7,244 bases of DNA from an uncultured Succinivibrio sp. (lineage in GTDB: Bacteria; Pseudomonadota; Gammaproteobacteria; Enterobacterales; Succinivibrionaceae): contig CAAECI010000088.1 in NCBI GenBank assembly GCA_900754255.1, positions 1 to 7,244 on the forward strand, read 5' to 3'. A program made the translations under genes and the position numbers. Of this stretch, positions 5,761 to 7,244 are shown in pieces (the stretch's first letter is position 1; each line of letters begins with the position of its first letter). The notes beneath the pieces are model-generated. The model was not told the DNA's origin, ran no database searches, and saw only the letters and a program-made list of their open reading frames with translations.

Positions 5761-6309
5761 TTATCTACTTGTTAAATATTTGATCAAATAAAAAGCAGGT
5801 GGTTTGGCTGAGCTTTTCTCTATTGAAAAACCACAGTGTTGAGCGGATCTCAGGGCTTTTATATCGTCAAATCCAGCCAAAGTTGACACGGCTTTAAGAC
5901 TGCCATGATCATAACTTTCAAGCGAATAACGACGAAGCTTAGTAGAAATTCCTCGCCCCCTATACTCCGGATCCACAGCTAAATATATCTCATGAATGAT
6001 TTGCTGTTCGTATTCAACTTCTTGAAACATAAATAAATCACAGGCTATAATCTTTCCTTTTTCATTTTTTACTATCCCGCAAAGTTCCGGCATACGTTTT
6101 TTAAAAACCTTCTGTAACCAAGGAACTGCATACAGACCACAACGTTCCATAAGAGACATGCATTCCGCAAAGTCTGTAGCGCAGGCAGCGGAAAAAACAA
6201 GTTCTCCTTGGTAACAAATCTTTTTATTTCTAATATTTTTAGACAACAACAAATTGCGATGTATAAGACCTATGTCGCGTACTAGATGGTAAAAAAAATG
6301 GAAAAACAT
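5761..6309 (-). CDS. GNAT-family N-acetyltransferase
   Basis: This encodes a predicted cytoplasmic enzyme of 182 residues that transfers an acetyl group from acetyl-CoA to an amine; the substrate cannot be read from the sequence. The GNAT fold is supported by the beta-strand/P-loop segment IYLAVDPEYRGRGIS (108-122), with RGRGIS (117-122) as the acetyl-CoA pyrophosphate-binding motif, and by the later DDIKALRSAQHCGF (148-161), the usual C-terminal motif ending in GF. The fold seems to begin near residue 35 (GELVFSAACATDF). The first 30 residues (MFFHFFYHLVRDIGLIHRNL onward) are an extra aromatic and basic segment of unknown role, or the true start lies further in. The ribosome-binding site before this ATG is poor (GGA 10-12 bases upstream). 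The gene is convergent with ettA and divergent from the binding-protein gene, sharing about 100 bases of control region with the latter. Confidence 0.85.
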   Translation of the reverse strand: MFFHFFYHLVRDIGLIHRNLLLSKNIRNKKICYQGELVFSAACATDFAECMSLMERCGLYAVPWLQKVFKKRMPELCGIVKNEKGKIIACDLFMFQEVEYEQQIIHEIYLAVDPEYRGRGISTKLRRYSLESYDHGSLKAVSTLAGFDDIKALRSAQHCGFSIEKSSAKPPAFYLIKYLTSR

Positions 6310-6332
6310 ATTTTCAGTCCAAAACGGTTCAT

Positions 6333-6351
6333 TTTGCCATCGATTGGCAAA
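6333..6351. promoter_or_regulatory. Palindromic operator-like site between the divergent genes
   Basis: TTTGCCA (6333-6339) and TGGCAAA (6345-6351) are a perfect 7-base inverted repeat separated by TCGAT. The 19-base site lies in the shared upstream region of the acetyltransferase and binding-protein genes and overlaps the best -35 candidate for the latter, so a dimeric regulator bound here could repress one or both. The regulator is not identified; the arm TTGGCA also resembles half-sites of several families, so no name is given. Confidence 0.45.
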
Positions 6352-6362
6352 GCTCTTATTGT
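6334..6362 (+). promoter_or_regulatory. Possible sigma-70 promoter for the amino-acid-binding protein gene
   Basis: TTGCCA (6334-6339) is spaced 17 bases from TATTGT (6357-6362), a five-of-six and a four-of-six match to the consensus. A second combination, TTGGCA (6344-6349) with TACAAT (6369-6374), has an over-long 19-base spacer. On the opposite strand TACAAT (6363-6358) could be a -10 for the divergent acetyltransferase gene, but no good -35 accompanies it. Confidence 0.35.
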
Positions 6363-6409
6363 ATGGTCTACAATCACATAAATCTTAATTTTTTTTTCGG
6401 ATACTATAA

Positions 6410-7165
6410 ATGAAAAAAACATCAATAAAAAACGCATTACTTACTGCCGTCGGTATTTTATTCATCAGCTCACATCAAGTTAATGCACAAAATGTGATTC
6501 GCATCGGAACAGAACCTTCCTTTGCGCCTTTTGAATTTATGGACGAACAAACAAAGAATTTAACAGGTTTCGATGTCGATCTTATAAATGCCATAGCCGA
6601 TGCCGAAAATTTTAAAGTTGAAATTTCAACCATGCCCTTCGATGCTCTTATTCCTGCAATCTTAACGGGTAGTTTGGATGCTGGGATCAGTGCTTTCACC
6701 ATTACGGATGAACGAAAAAAACGCTTAAGCTTTTCCTTACCATACATTGATGCCGGTTTGGGAATAATGATTAACAATAAATTCAAAGACACGATCCTTT
6801 CTGCTGATGATCTCAAAGGTCGTAAACTTTGTGCTCAGATCGGTACATCAGGTGCCATGTATTCTTCAAAAGTACCGAATGCACAGGTAACGCAATTCAA
6901 CTCAGCATCCGAAACCTATCTCGAATTGAGAAAGGGAGGATGTGATGCCATAGTTAATGATCGCCCTGTACATGCTTACTACATGTCGACAGTAATGCCT
7001 GACAATGTTAGCCTGCTTGACGGCTATATAAGCAGTGAATCCTACGGTATTGTTGTCAATAAAAGCAATCGCGAACTGCTTACGTTGATTGACGACGGCT
7101 TAAAGAAGATTAAAGAAGACGGGACCTACGACAAAATTTACAAAAAATGGTTCGAATCCAAATAA
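6410..7165 (+). CDS. Periplasmic polar-amino-acid-binding protein of an ABC transporter (GlnH/HisJ-like)
   Basis: This encodes a secreted solute-binding protein of 251 residues, the usual family length. A signal peptide is clear: basic MKKTSIKN, hydrophobic ALLTAVGILFIS, and a likely cut after VNA (residue 26), with no lipobox cysteine, so it should be free in the periplasm. The mature part has the family-3 pattern: RIGTEPSFAPFEF (31-43), GFDVDLINAIA (53-63), ITDERKKRLSFSLPY (98-112) in which R102 is the expected ligand-carboxylate contact, IGTSGA (144-149) and IVNDRPV (181-187) with D184 as probable amino-group ligand. C141 and C178 could form a disulfide. It ends with the typical DGTYDKIYKKWF. 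The exact substrate cannot be set. The start has a short GGA ribosome-binding site (6399-6401). No permease or ATPase follows: an element-end repeat begins at the stop codon, so partner genes are elsewhere or were cut off. Confidence 0.92.
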   Translation: MKKTSIKNALLTAVGILFISSHQVNAQNVIRIGTEPSFAPFEFMDEQTKNLTGFDVDLINAIADAENFKVEISTMPFDALIPAILTGSLDAGISAFTITDERKKRLSFSLPYIDAGLGIMINNKFKDTILSADDLKGRKLCAQIGTSGAMYSSKVPNAQVTQFNSASETYLELRKGGCDAIVNDRPVHAYYMSTVMPDNVSLLDGYISSESYGIVVNKSNRELLTLIDDGLKKIKEDGTYDKIYKKWFESK

Positions 7166-7203
7166 AACATTCACACATGTTGGTACTAAGGTAATTTTCT
7201 AGG
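7163..7203 (-). repeat. Right copy of the 41-base long-range inverted repeat (probable mobile-element end)
   Basis: This is the inverted partner of 42-82 (25 of 27 in the core 7163-7189, weaker matches to 7203). It begins exactly at the TAA stop of the binding-protein gene and includes the TAG stop of the incoming minus-strand frame (7188-7186). Its outer edge towards the window interior is near 7163, so the element body lies to the right. The most direct reading is the terminal repeat of an insertion sequence that landed at the 3' end of the binding-protein gene. Confidence 0.55.
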
Positions 7204-7244
7204 ACGTCCTCTCTGTCTTTTAGGGCCAACAAATTCAGGTTTGG
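7186..7244 (-). CDS. C-terminal end of an unidentified reading frame entering from the right, probably a mobile-element gene
   Basis: Only 18 codons are visible, in frame from 7242 to the TAG stop at 7188-7186. They read KPEFVGPKRQRGRPRKLP, a basic tail with an AT-hook-like GRPRK core of a kind often found at the end of DNA-binding proteins, including transposases. Because the stop codon lies inside a repeat that recurs inverted 7 kb away, a transposase is the likeliest identity. The family cannot be named from so little, and the fragment could still be chance. Confidence 0.4.
   Translation of the reverse strand, partial: KPEFVGPKRQRGRPRKLP

Noticed and set aside
6475..6816. A 113-codon minus-strand frame inside the binding-protein gene
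   Set aside because: It is antisense to conserved binding-protein motifs and has no support of its own.
1..7244. CRISPR array, tRNA, rRNA, toxin-antitoxin pair or defence gene cluster
   Set aside because: No regularly spaced repeats, no tRNA-like cloverleaf or rRNA signature, and no small paired genes were seen on either strand; ettA is a housekeeping ABC-F protein and not a defence ATPase.

Overview
The window reads as chromosomal DNA of a motile, AT-rich gammaproteobacterium. The best evidence is the ettA product, which is close to the E. coli protein in length (554 versus 555 residues as I recall) and in motif order. The flagellin also has a Vibrio/Shewanella-like N-terminus. A host in or near the Succinivibrionaceae is possible, but that is a guess from overall style and not something the sequence proves.

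Layout from left to right: (1) positions 1-130 hold the ends of two mobile elements: a 41-base segment (42-82) that recurs inverted at the far right of the window, and a 25-base copy (106-130) of the right end of the insertion sequence found later. (2) After a non-coding stretch with a possible sigma-54-type promoter comes a single flagellin gene (405-1352) closed by a terminator hairpin. (3) An IS1634-type insertion sequence (about 1566-3577) has matching inverted ends and a possible 6-base target duplication. Its transposase is split by one in-frame amber codon at 2791-2793. (4) A 270-base leader with tandem hairpins precedes ettA (3853-5517), the translation-throttle ABC-F ATPase, which ends in a strong terminator. 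(5) A GNAT acetyltransferase gene (5761-6309, minus strand) is transcribed divergently from a GlnH-type periplasmic amino-acid-binding protein gene (6410-7165, plus strand). A 7-base-arm palindrome and promoter-like elements lie between them. (6) At the right edge the 41-base repeat overlaps the binding-protein stop codon. It also contains the stop of a minus-strand reading frame that enters from outside the window and ends in a basic, AT-hook-like tail, most simply the C-terminus of another mobile-element gene.

The host genes do not form one pathway: flagellum filament, ribosome energy sensing, an acetyltransferase and nutrient uptake appear as separate units, each with its own promoter or terminator signals. 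The unifying theme is disturbance by mobile elements: at least two kinds of element end lie here, both sides of the flagellin gene carry related IS-end sequence, and the binding-protein gene stands without its permease and ATPase at an element boundary. I found no convincing new defence or biosynthetic system. The most notable signals are the single amber codon in an otherwise intact transposase, the repeated element ends, and the competing hairpins ahead of ettA.
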